Shown here piece by piece: positions 1 through 5,928 of a stretch of 7,214 nt of DNA. The DNA comes from an uncultured Spirochaetales bacterium. GTDB taxonomy: Bacteria; Spirochaetota; Spirochaetia; Sphaerochaetales; Sphaerochaetaceae. The number at the start of each line of letters is the position of its first letter. The first letter of the stretch is position 1. The position numbers and the translations under genes are program-made. The stretch lies in the NCBI GenBank assembly GCA_937902565.1, contig CALFMX010000154.1, positions 1 through 7,214 on the forward strand. The letters are read 5' to 3'. Under the pieces are notes generated by a model, which made no database searches, had not been told where the DNA came from, and saw only the letters and a program-made list of their open reading frames with translations.

Positions 1-95
1 CGAAGATGCTCGCCTTCTTTCTTGTGGTGATCGTTGCCAGCCCGATCATCCTGCTCTTCGGGGCAACGATGCCGCTCTTTCGCAAATATTTGTGA
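1..95 (+). CDS. C-terminal end of a membrane protein (5' end outside window)
   Basis: The reading frame beginning at base 3 is open from the window edge to a TGA at 93-95. It encodes about 30 residues: a run of roughly 20 hydrophobic residues (LAFFLVVIVASPIILLFG), then a short tail ending in the basic stretch FRKYL. This is the pattern of a last transmembrane helix with a positively charged end, as in many polytopic transporters. The family cannot be identified from so little; a secondary transporter is a guess. It lies 133 bp upstream of uraA on the same strand. No terminator hairpin with a T-run is visible between the two genes, so read-through into uraA is possible. Confidence 0.6.
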   Translation, partial: KMLAFFLVVIVASPIILLFGATMPLFRKYL

Positions 96-186
96 CCTAT
101 AGCGAAGATTATTCTGCAGGGCTTCCCAAAGACGGTGTTTTCTCGATAGGATGGAGAGACTTCCTAGAGGTCATATCCCCTGTTCC

Positions 187-208
187 GGGCTCGCTAGAGT
201 GCGTGCCC
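187..208 (+). promoter_or_regulatory. Small hairpin in the uraA leader
   Basis: GGGC-T-CGC (187-194) can pair with GCG-T-GCCC (201-208) around a six-base loop, TAGAGT: seven GC pairs with one T-T mismatch. It sits 6 bases before the uraA Shine-Dalgarno. There is no T-run after it, so it is not an intrinsic terminator. A role in translation control of uraA is only an inference, and a hairpin this size can arise by chance in GC-rich DNA. Confidence 0.25.
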
Positions 209-214
209 AGACCC

Positions 215-220
215 AAGGAG
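215..220 (+). promoter_or_regulatory. Ribosome binding site of uraA
   Basis: AAGGAG lies 8 bases before the ATG at 229. This decides the start. The in-frame ATG at 151 would add 26 residues with no similarity to NCS2 transporters and has no comparable Shine-Dalgarno. Confidence 0.85.
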
Positions 221-228
221 TACCCCCG

Positions 229-1518
229 ATGGCACGTAATCAGAGCCCCAAGGTCATCTATGGACCGAGTGAGCAGCCGCCTCTCAAGGAGTGGATCCCC
301 CTCTCCATCCAGCACGTCTTCGCCATGTTCGGCGCGACGATCCTCGTCCCGATCCTCACCGGCCTGAGCCCCTCGACCGCCCTCTTCACCGCAGGGACCG
401 GCACGCTGCTCTACATCCTCATCACCGGGGCGAAGGTTCCCGCCTTCCTCGGCTCCTCCTTTGCCTTCATCCCCGCCCTCATCGCCATCAGCGCCAGCTA
501 CGGGGTCAGCTATGCAATGGGTGGTGCCTTTGTCAGCGGTCTCCTCTACGTGGTGGTCGCCTTCATCATCAAGAAGAGCGGCCACGCCTGGCTCAACAAG
601 GCCCTGCCGCCGGTGGTCATCGGCAGCGTCATCATCGTCATCGGCCTGAACCTCGCCCCGACGGCGATGGACATGGCGATGAACGATGCCTCCGGCAACT
701 ACAGCCTCCACTTCCTCTTCATCGCCTCGGTCACCCTGGGCCTGACGATTGTTGCCAATATCTTCGCCAAGGGCTTCTTCTCCATCATCCCGATCCTCAT
801 CGGCTTGCTCGGAGGGTACCTGACCGCCCTCATCGGCGGCTTCATCTCCCCCGCTTGGGCGATCATCAACTTTGATGGTGTACGAGAAGCGGCATGGTTC
901 GGCTTCCCGACCTTCGCCCTGCCGAAGTTCAACCTGGTGGCCAGCGTCACCTTTGCCATCGTCAGCCTGGCCACCATCTGTGAGCACCTCGGCGATACCC
1001 TGACTATCAGCAAGGTGGTGGGCAAGGACTTCTACGCCGACCCGGGCCTTGAACGCACCCTCGCCGGCGACGGTCTTGCCACCCTCTGGGCCTCCTTCTG
1101 GGGCGGTCCGCCCAACACCACCTACGGTGAGAACATCGGCGTGCTCGCCCTCACCCGTGTCTACAGCGTCTGGGTCACCGGTGGGGCTGCAGTGGTTGCT
1201 GTCCTGCTCTCCTTCTTCCCCAAGTTCGGCGCCCTCATCCAGACGATCCCCAATCCGGTGCTTGGTGGCATCTCGATGCTGCTCTTCGGCACCATCGCCT
1301 CAAGTGGGCTACGCACCGTGGTCGAGGCAGGCGTCGACTACGAGGACAAGCGCAACCTCACGATCAGCAGTGTGATCCTCGTCATCGGCATCGGTGGGGG
1401 AACCCTCTCCTTTGCCATGGGGTCTGAAATCACCTTCAGCCTCGCCGGGGTTGCCCTTGCCACTCTGGTGGGCATCGCACTGAACCTCCTGCTTCCCAAG
1501 AACCACAAGACACACTGA
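229..1518 (+). CDS. uraA: Uracil permease (NCS2 uracil:proton symporter)
   Basis: The product is 429 residues, the length of E. coli UraA, and should be an inner-membrane uracil:H+ symporter feeding pyrimidine salvage. The protein is hydrophobic throughout, consistent with the 14-helix fold of the nucleobase:cation symporter-2 family. Family signatures are clear: EWIPLSIQHVFAMFGATILVP (residues 21-41), the LGSSFAFIPA segment of TM3 (74-83), EHLGD in TM8 (252-256), and NTTYGENIGVLALTRVYS (296-313) carrying the substrate-binding glutamate of TM10 (E301), followed by IPNPVLGG (340-347). In E. coli the TM8 motif is E-H-x-G-H, with the final histidine (H245) implicated in transport; here that position is Asp256. 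No pyr genes are nearby, and I found no convincing PyrR binding site in the leader. It converges on the alcohol dehydrogenase gene, 75 bp away. Uracil specificity rather than xanthine is inferred from the strong UraA-like match around TM10. Confidence 0.93.
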   Translation: MARNQSPKVIYGPSEQPPLKEWIPLSIQHVFAMFGATILVPILTGLSPSTALFTAGTGTLLYILITGAKVPAFLGSSFAFIPALIAISASYGVSYAMGGAFVSGLLYVVVAFIIKKSGHAWLNKALPPVVIGSVIIVIGLNLAPTAMDMAMNDASGNYSLHFLFIASVTLGLTIVANIFAKGFFSIIPILIGLLGGYLTALIGGFISPAWAIINFDGVREAAWFGFPTFALPKFNLVASVTFAIVSLATICEHLGDTLTISKVVGKDFYADPGLERTLAGDGLATLWASFWGGPPNTTYGENIGVLALTRVYSVWVTGGAAVVAVLLSFFPKFGALIQTIPNPVLGGISMLLFGTIASSGLRTVVEAGVDYEDKRNLTISSVILVIGIGGGTLSFAMGSEITFSLAGVALATLVGIALNLLLPKNHKTH

Positions 1519-1538
1519 TAACACCGTCATCAAAGAGA

Positions 1539-1565
1539 GAAGGCCACCGCAACGCGGTGGCCTTC
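1539..1565. terminator. Bidirectional terminator-like hairpin between uraA and the alcohol dehydrogenase gene
   Basis: GAAGGCCACCGC (1539-1550) pairs perfectly with GCGGTGGCCTTC (1554-1565) around the triloop AAC, giving a 12-bp GC-rich stem. It lies 20 bases after the uraA stop and 28 bases past the stop of the convergent dehydrogenase gene. The flanks are only moderately T-rich: GTCGTGTCTTTG on the + strand, and TCTCTTTG when read from the other side. It can therefore serve both transcripts, though the T-runs are weak for a classical intrinsic terminator. Confidence 0.75.
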
Positions 1566-1593
1566 GTCGTGTCTTTGTATCAACAGTCCATCA

Positions 1594-2748
1594 TTAGTGG
1601 AGTGCTTTTCCGTAATACGCCTGCTCAAAGAGCTCCTTGACATCGGCCGCGGTCGGCTTGCCAGGGTTGGTCAGGGTGCAGGGGTCTTCGAAGGCGTGCT
1701 GGCTCATCCGGTCAAGGACAGCAAGGAACTTCTTCTCGGAGAAATCCACCTCATCACAGGTCACGAAGGAAGCAGGGATGCCCAACTTCTTGTTCAGCTC
1801 CAGGACGGTCTGGCCAAGATCCTTGACTCCAAGCAACTTCTCGGCGTATGCGTACTTGTTGGTGAACTTGCGGTTGTAGGCGATCACGTAGGGCATGAGG
1901 ATGGCGTTTGCCAAACCGTGCGTCACGCCGAACTCACCACCAATCTTGTGGGCCATCGAGTGGACCAGACCGAGGGATGCGTTGGTGAACGCCATGCCGG
2001 CCAGAGCTGATGCCTCGTGCATTGCCAGGCGGGCCTCCATGTTGTCTCCCTGTGCATAGGCGGTGGGGAGGTTGTCAATCACCATCTTGATCGCCTGGAT
2101 TGCATACGGGTCGGTGAAGGCTGTGGCGGCGGTGGAGGCAATCGCCTCGACTGCGTGGGCCATGACGTCCATACCGGTGTTTGCGGTGATGTGGGGAGGC
2201 ATCGTTGCAGGGATAGCAGGATCCAGGATTGCGATGTCCGGCACCATGTCAGCGGCTACGATCGGGTACTTGATGTGGTTTTTGGTATCGGTGATGACGC
2301 TGAATGCGGTGATCTCGCTGGCCGTGCCACTGGTGGACGGGATGGCGATGAACCGTGCCTTGTTCCGCAGGGGAGGCATCGAACCGGGCTCGATGATCTC
2401 CTCGAACTTCAGCTCGGGATACTCATAGAAGCACCACATCACCTTGGCTGCGTCAAGGGCAGAACCACCGCCGATGGCAACAATCCAATCCGGCTGGAAG
2501 GCAGCCATCTCCTTGCCGCCGCGAATCACCGTGTCAACGGAGGGGTTGGGCTCGACACCGTCGATGACGATCGACTCGATGCCTGCTTTCTTCAGCAACT
2601 CGGCTGCCTGGTCGAGGAAGCCAAAGCGCTTCATCGAGCTACCGCCGGTCACAATCGCTGCTCTCTTGCCATCAAGGGTGGCAAGCTGCTCTAATGCTCC
2701 CGCTCCATAGTAGGTAAGACGGGGAATGGAAAAACTCATGGTACTCAT
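1594..2748 (-). CDS. Iron-containing alcohol dehydrogenase
   Basis: The product is 384 residues, the usual length for group III iron-dependent alcohol dehydrogenases (FucO, Zymomonas AdhB), cytoplasmic enzymes that interconvert alcohols and aldehydes with NAD(P)H. The N-terminal half is the dinucleotide-binding domain, with VAIGGGSALDAAK (90-102) and IPSTSGTASE (136-145). The C-terminal helical domain supplies the metal ligands: D194 and H198 in GMDVMAHAVEA, H263 in LVHSMAHKIGG, and H277 in THGLANA. H267 is also present. The C-terminal DPCTLTNPGKPT matches the family's closing motif. All expected ligands are intact, so it should be active. The substrate is not determined; it resembles fermentative butanol/ethanol-type dehydrogenases. 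The first ATG is preferred because GGAG lies 8 bases upstream; Met4 would be badly spaced. It is probably monocistronic, with its own promoter and a terminator hairpin. Confidence 0.95.
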   Translation of the reverse strand: MSTMSFSIPRLTYYGAGALEQLATLDGKRAAIVTGGSSMKRFGFLDQAAELLKKAGIESIVIDGVEPNPSVDTVIRGGKEMAAFQPDWIVAIGGGSALDAAKVMWCFYEYPELKFEEIIEPGSMPPLRNKARFIAIPSTSGTASEITAFSVITDTKNHIKYPIVAADMVPDIAILDPAIPATMPPHITANTGMDVMAHAVEAIASTAATAFTDPYAIQAIKMVIDNLPTAYAQGDNMEARLAMHEASALAGMAFTNASLGLVHSMAHKIGGEFGVTHGLANAILMPYVIAYNRKFTNKYAYAEKLLGVKDLGQTVLELNKKLGIPASFVTCDEVDFSEKKFLAVLDRMSQHAFEDPCTLTNPGKPTAADVKELFEQAYYGKALH

Positions 2749-2756
2749 CTTGTACT

Positions 2757-2761
2757 CTCCT
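2757..2761 (-). promoter_or_regulatory. Ribosome binding site of the alcohol dehydrogenase gene
   Basis: Read on the minus strand, AGGAG (within GAGAGGAG) ends 8 bases before the ATG at 2748. This favours the first methionine over Met4, which would be 17 bases away. Confidence 0.8.
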
Positions 2762-2780
2762 CTCTAAACTCTATGGCCCA

Positions 2781-2809
2781 AGTATATCGATAATTAATTA
2801 TCTTGTTAA
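2781..2809 (-). promoter_or_regulatory. Sigma70-type promoter of the alcohol dehydrogenase gene
   Basis: On the minus strand TTAACA (2809-2804, 5 of 6 to TTGACA) and TATACT (2786-2781, 5 of 6 to TATAAT) are separated by exactly 17 bases. The predicted start of transcription is near 2774, giving a leader of about 26 bases that contains the Shine-Dalgarno. The DNA immediately upstream is extremely AT-rich and could act as an UP element. Confidence 0.65.
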
Positions 2810-2815
2810 TAGGTT

Positions 2816-2914
2816 TTGCGAAATATGTGAAAGAATCTTCAAAATATCAAAAGAATTCACAAGACACAAATTGATAATATGTATAAAATCATATTAAATT
2901 GCGAAATTTTGCAA
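2816..2914. repeat. Repeated TTGCGAAAT motif and imperfect palindrome in the divergent intergenic region
   Basis: TTGCGAAAT occurs at 2816-2824 and again at 2899-2907, 83 bp apart. The second copy is part of a 16-bp imperfect palindrome, TTGCGAAATTTTGCAA (2899-2914), in which 7 of 8 base pairs are symmetric. The first copy lies just upstream of the dehydrogenase -35 box. They could be operator sites for the divergent genes, but in such AT-rich DNA a chance match is possible. No known regulator consensus was matched. Confidence 0.3.
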
Positions 2915-2926
2915 AAATATGATAAT
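2871..2926 (+). promoter_or_regulatory. Candidate promoter zone for the RNase D gene
   Basis: Two weak sigma70-like pairs point toward the RNase D gene: TTGATA (2871-2876) with TTAAAT (2894-2899) at 17 bases, and TTGCGA (2899-2904) with GATAAT (2921-2926) at 16 bases. Either would give a leader of roughly 95-120 bases. The DNA is so AT-rich that such matches are expected by chance, so the exact promoter is unresolved. Confidence 0.25.
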
Positions 2927-3027
2927 AATATCCTAAATACCCGATACAAGCACTATATATGTGACCGCTTGTCCTAATCCCCTCTTCCGGTTCTCTCTTC
3001 TCCCCATATTTGCTATGGTAGGACCAT

Positions 3028-3936
3028 ATGTACACCTACACCCTGATCGACTCCGATGACCGTCTCACCTCCTTCGTTGCCGAGTGGAAGGAGGCGGCAA
3101 TCGATATGGTTGCCATGGACTTCGAGGGGGAGTTCAACCTCCACATCTATGGCGAGCACCTCTGCCTCATCCAGCTCAATGATGGCGATCGCTTCTTCCT
3201 CGTCGACCCCTTCAAGGTCTCGATGGAGGCCATCAAGGCCTTTCTCGAGGATGGGGCGATCACCAAGATCATGTTCGACTGCGCCAGTGACTCGGCCTTG
3301 ATGCGCAAGCAGTATGGTGTCCAGATCGAGAACATCTGCGACCTGCGCATCCACGCCCTCGCCCTCGGCCATACCGGCAGCCTCGGCTCCCTCGTGGAGC
3401 TCTACCTCGGCGATGTGCCCAAGCCCAACACCGGGAGCAAGAAGAAGAACCAGCGCACCAACTGGCTCACCCGGCCGCTGAGGCGGGAGCAGATCCTATA
3501 CGCCCTCGATGATGTGGCCCACCTCTTCGCCTTGAAGGAAATCCTCGAGGCGGAGGTGGAGAAGAAGGGGCTTGCTGCAGAGGTTGGTGAGAAGATGGCG
3601 AGTGCAGGAAAGAAGACCAAGGGGGAGGAGCGGCCCGCCTGGTCGAAGTTCTCCTCCTGGAAGTACCTCTCCAAGAAGGAGAAGACCTATCTCAAACACT
3701 TCTTCCTCGCCCGTGACACGCTTGCCCAGCGGTACAACGTCCCGGCTGTCCAGATCCTCGAGAAGCACAACCTCCTGAAGATGGCAAAGGAGGTACCGGC
3801 GACTGAGGGAGAGTTCTACATCTACTGTGGCACGAAGGGGCCGCACCACGCTGACGAGCTGGTAGGCTCCCTGATGAAGGCCAAGGAGGCGGCCGCGGCG
3901 GAGCTCAGCGCTCCCGCGCCTCAACCAGGGCGCTGA
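3028..3936 (+). CDS. rnd: RNase D-like 3'-5' exonuclease (DEDDy family)
   Basis: The product is 302 residues. Residues 1-175 form a DEDDy exonuclease domain: D31 and E33 in AMDFEGEFN, D88 in IMFDCASDSALM, and the closing Tyr-x3-Asp motif as Y158 and D162 in ILYALDDVAHL. The KKKNQRTNWLTRPLRREQ segment (138-155) is typical of RNase D, which trims the 3' ends of tRNA and other stable RNA precursors in the cytoplasm. After a charged linker (about 175-205), residues 206-255 resemble an HRDC-type helical domain. E. coli RNase D is 375 residues with two HRDC domains, so this is a shorter form with at most one. The start ATG has TAGGA 4 bases upstream, a slightly tight spacing; no better in-frame start exists. 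The 3' end overlaps the convergent reductase gene by 32 bp. RNA substrate preference is inferred from the family. Confidence 0.88.
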   Translation: MYTYTLIDSDDRLTSFVAEWKEAAIDMVAMDFEGEFNLHIYGEHLCLIQLNDGDRFFLVDPFKVSMEAIKAFLEDGAITKIMFDCASDSALMRKQYGVQIENICDLRIHALALGHTGSLGSLVELYLGDVPKPNTGSKKKNQRTNWLTRPLRREQILYALDDVAHLFALKEILEAEVEKKGLAAEVGEKMASAGKKTKGEERPAWSKFSSWKYLSKKEKTYLKHFFLARDTLAQRYNVPAVQILEKHNLLKMAKEVPATEGEFYIYCGTKGPHHADELVGSLMKAKEAAAAELSAPAPQPGR

Positions 3937-4798
3937 GCGTCGAGGCGACCGGGGTGGGGATGGCGTGCTTCAGCCCCAGCTTGATGACGGTGCCACAGAA
4001 CCATGCATTCTCGGTTACCCGCCCTGCTTCCATATCCTGGGCCATCGAGGTCTTGCCTTCACCGAGAGAGATGACGATCTGGTGGTTCTCCTCCACCAGT
4101 GAATCGGGGAGGATAACCCCCTCTCTTTTGGCCACTGCCTGTACCTCTGCACTCACCGCCTTGGCAAGGCGCCACACTGCATCCTTGTCCAACTCCCGGT
4201 AGGTAGCGCCCAAGAGGGCGCTGATGGTGTTGTAGGCGGTGTTGAGCATGAACTTGTTGTAGAGGGCGACCATGATGTCGTCGGGGACCTGTGAGGCGAT
4301 GCCGGCACGACTGAACAGAGCAGAAAGAGCTCGAACCCGCTCACTCTCCGTGTTGTCCCGCTCCCCGAAGACGATCCGCCCTTCGGCGGTGTAGGTGATG
4401 GCATTGCCCGTGTGGGTGGAGTTCAGGCCCACACAGAAGCCGTAGAGGACGTGGGAGGGGCCGAAGGCGGCAGAGAGCTCCTCCTCGCTCTCGATGCCGT
4501 TGAGCAGCGAGAGGATGGTGGTATGCGCTCCCACCAATGGCCTCATCATGGTGATGGCGTCCTCGAGGTGGTGGTTCTTGGTGGCGACGATGACCAGGTC
4601 CTGGACTTCCGCCTCACAGGCGGTGATGAAACGAAACGGGGCGCGCTCGCCGTTGATGATGACGCCTTCGCGCCCGTAGCGCTCCCTGCGCCCCTCGTCG
4701 ACGAGGAAGGCAAGCCCCTCGCTTCCCAGTACACGATGGAGGCGCAGCCCATAGAGGGCTCCCACCGCCCCGCATCCGATGATGGTTATCTTCTTCAT
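3905..4798 (-). CDS. panE: Ketopantoate reductase family protein (ApbA/PanE)
   Basis: The product is 297 residues, close to E. coli PanE, which reduces 2-dehydropantoate to pantoate with NADPH for coenzyme A synthesis. The N-terminal Rossmann fold starts with ITIIGCGAVGALYG, the glycine motif at residues 8-13. Family residues are in place: K74 in VATKNHHLEDA, N100 in LLNGIESEEEL, K182, N186 and N190 in YNKFMLNTAYNTISAL, and S251 and E263 in TSMAQDMEAGRVTENAW. All catalytic positions (Lys, Asn, Ser, Glu) seem preserved. The start codon overlaps the stop of the upstream M20 peptidase gene (ATGA), so translation is probably coupled and both are read from one promoter. No panB, panC or other pantothenate gene is nearby, so a different 2-keto acid substrate is possible; this superfamily often includes paralogues. 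The last codons run antisense to the end of the RNase D gene. Confidence 0.9.
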   Translation of the reverse strand: MKKITIIGCGAVGALYGLRLHRVLGSEGLAFLVDEGRRERYGREGVIINGERAPFRFITACEAEVQDLVIVATKNHHLEDAITMMRPLVGAHTTILSLLNGIESEEELSAAFGPSHVLYGFCVGLNSTHTGNAITYTAEGRIVFGERDNTESERVRALSALFSRAGIASQVPDDIMVALYNKFMLNTAYNTISALLGATYRELDKDAVWRLAKAVSAEVQAVAKREGVILPDSLVEENHQIVISLGEGKTSMAQDMEAGRVTENAWFCGTVIKLGLKHAIPTPVASTLSALVEARER

Positions 4799-5865
4799 GC
4801 TCTCATCAACTCCACTGTCACTCTCCCGAGGGCTTCAAGATCGGCGATGGCGATCCGCTCACTCGTTGAGTGGGCGCCGCTGTAGCCGCTTGTTATGGCT
4901 AGGGTGGGGATGCCGACGTTGTTGAGGACGTTTGCATCGCTGCCGCCGAGGGTGGTCTTGGTAGCAAAGGGTATGTCCAGTTTTGTACATACATCGGCAA
5001 AGTGACGCAAGGCCTCACTCTCCTCACTGTGGCGGTAGCCGTCGTAGAGGCGGGTGTGGGTGATCGCCACCTCCCCGCCAAAGAAGGTGGCGGCCTCCTT
5101 CAACATCCGCTTCATCTCCTCGGTCTGTGCGATGAGCTTGTGTTCATCAAGGCTGCGTGCCTCGAAGACGAGACGGGCCTCCGGGCTTACGATGTTCTTC
5201 GCCCCCTCGGCAATGAAGGAGCCGACGTTTGCCGTCGTCTCCTCATCGATGCGCAGCAGCTTCATCCCCTCTATGGCCCGGCTCGCCATCATGATGGCGC
5301 TGACCCCCTTCTCGGGCTCAAAGCCCGCGTGGGCGGCTTTGCCGGTGAAGGTCGCCTCGATCATGTCATGGAAGGCAGCCTGGATGACGGCGGTGCCGAC
5401 AGCGCCGGTGACATCGAGGGTGTAGCCGTAGCGCACCGGGCCAAGGAGCGACGTGTCCATGTGGGAGACGCCGACGAGGCCCTCCTCCTCGGCCACCGTG
5501 AAGAGGATCGTCAGGGGGCGGTGGGGGATGTCCCACTTCTTGATCTCACCCAGCGCCCAGAGGATCGCCGCGACGGCTGCCTTGTCATCGGCTCCGAGGG
5601 CGGTGGTCCCATCACTGGTGATCATGCCATCAGCTATGATGGGCTTGGCGCCTCTGGCGAGGGCGACGGTATCGAGGTGGGCGTTGAAGAGGAGCGGCTC
5701 ACCGCTTCCCGGCAGGGTGGCGTAGAGGTTGCCCGCTTCATCATAGACGGTGGCACAGCCCAGGGAGAGCAACTGCTGCTCAACAAAGAGGGCGATCAGG
5801 TCCTCCTGGTAGGAGGGGGAGTCGATGGCCACCAGCGCTAGGAACAGGTCGATGAGGGTCTGCAT
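4795..5865 (-). CDS. M20 family metallopeptidase (peptidase T-like)
   Basis: The product is 356 residues, a cytoplasmic di-zinc hydrolase of the M20 clan, nearest in style to peptidase T-like aminotripeptidases. Metal and catalytic residues are complete: H63 and catalytic D65 in FNAHLDTV, bridging D93 in LGADDKAA, E127 (catalytic base) and E128 in FTVAEEEGLVG, D151 in YTLDVTG, and H332 in SGYSGAHSTSER. Residues from about 165 to 265 form the lid/dimerisation domain, with the family's AAHAGFEPEKG motif (177-187). The frame stays open far upstream, antisense to the aldo/keto reductase, but those residues are unlike any peptidase. MQTLIDLFLALVAIDSPS is the normal N-terminus, so the ATG at 5865 is chosen. 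It has no Shine-Dalgarno, and a TATAGT box ends 6 bases before it, pointing to a leaderless mRNA. It leads an operon with the ketopantoate reductase gene. The exact peptide substrate is not determined. Confidence 0.92.
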   Translation of the reverse strand: MQTLIDLFLALVAIDSPSYQEDLIALFVEQQLLSLGCATVYDEAGNLYATLPGSGEPLLFNAHLDTVALARGAKPIIADGMITSDGTTALGADDKAAVAAILWALGEIKKWDIPHRPLTILFTVAEEEGLVGVSHMDTSLLGPVRYGYTLDVTGAVGTAVIQAAFHDMIEATFTGKAAHAGFEPEKGVSAIMMASRAIEGMKLLRIDEETTANVGSFIAEGAKNIVSPEARLVFEARSLDEHKLIAQTEEMKRMLKEAATFFGGEVAITHTRLYDGYRHSEESEALRHFADVCTKLDIPFATKTTLGGSDANVLNNVGIPTLAITSGYSGAHSTSERIAIADLEALGRVTVELMRA

Positions 5866-5871
5866 TGGTAG

Positions 5872-5899
5872 ACTATAGCATGGGATAAAAGTCTTTGAA
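5872..5899 (-). promoter_or_regulatory. Extended -10 promoter of the peptidase-reductase operon, likely leaderless
   Basis: On the minus strand TTCAAA (5899-5894, 4 of 6) is followed after 16 bases by TATAGT (5877-5872, 5 of 6). The -10 is preceded by TGC, which makes an extended -10. Seven bases beyond the -10 is the A of the peptidase ATG (5865), so transcription is predicted to start at the start codon itself. The absence of any Shine-Dalgarno agrees with this. Confidence 0.6.
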
Positions 5900-5922
5900 C
5901 ACACCTGCTTGCGGTGTACACT
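5895..5922 (+). promoter_or_regulatory. Promoter of the aldo/keto reductase gene, sharing its -35 with the opposite promoter
   Basis: TTGAAC (5895-5900, 4 of 6) and TACACT (5917-5922, 4 of 6) are 16 bases apart. Seven bases beyond the -10 is the A of the ATG at 5929. Its -35 overlaps the -35 of the divergent peptidase promoter at 5895-5899, and the two promoters are mirror images around position 5897. The boxes are weaker than those of the peptidase promoter. GAGG at 5923-5926 is only 2 bases from the ATG, too close to be a normal ribosome binding site. Confidence 0.45.
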
Positions 5923-5928
5923 GAGGTC

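Noticed and set aside
162..175. PyrR-type binding loop upstream of uraA
   Set aside because: TCCTAGAGG resembles the conserved PyrR loop but is one base short and does not fit the consensus, and no terminator/antiterminator pair is present.
109..987. 292-residue frame antisense to uraA
   Set aside because: The composition is almost entirely Asp, Glu, Gly, Arg and Ala, the usual shadow of a GC-rich membrane protein gene read backwards; no domain is visible.
2017..2694. 225-residue frame antisense to the alcohol dehydrogenase gene
   Set aside because: It is rich in Gly, His, Asp and Cys with no recognisable motif, and lies entirely within a complete conserved gene on the other strand.
2826..2841. 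CRP-like TGTGA site
   Set aside because: TGTGA at 2826-2830 is not followed by TCACA at the proper spacing; the second half reads CTTCA.
2803..2862. Possible Rex (NADH-sensing repressor) site near the alcohol dehydrogenase promoter
   Set aside because: TTGTTAA (2803-2809) and TTCACAA (2856-2862) each match one half-site, but neither has a partner half at the required 4-base spacing. Only isolated half-sites are present.
5002..5841. 279-residue frame antisense to the M20 peptidase
   Set aside because: It is a shadow of the conserved peptidase gene, with no Shine-Dalgarno and no domain.
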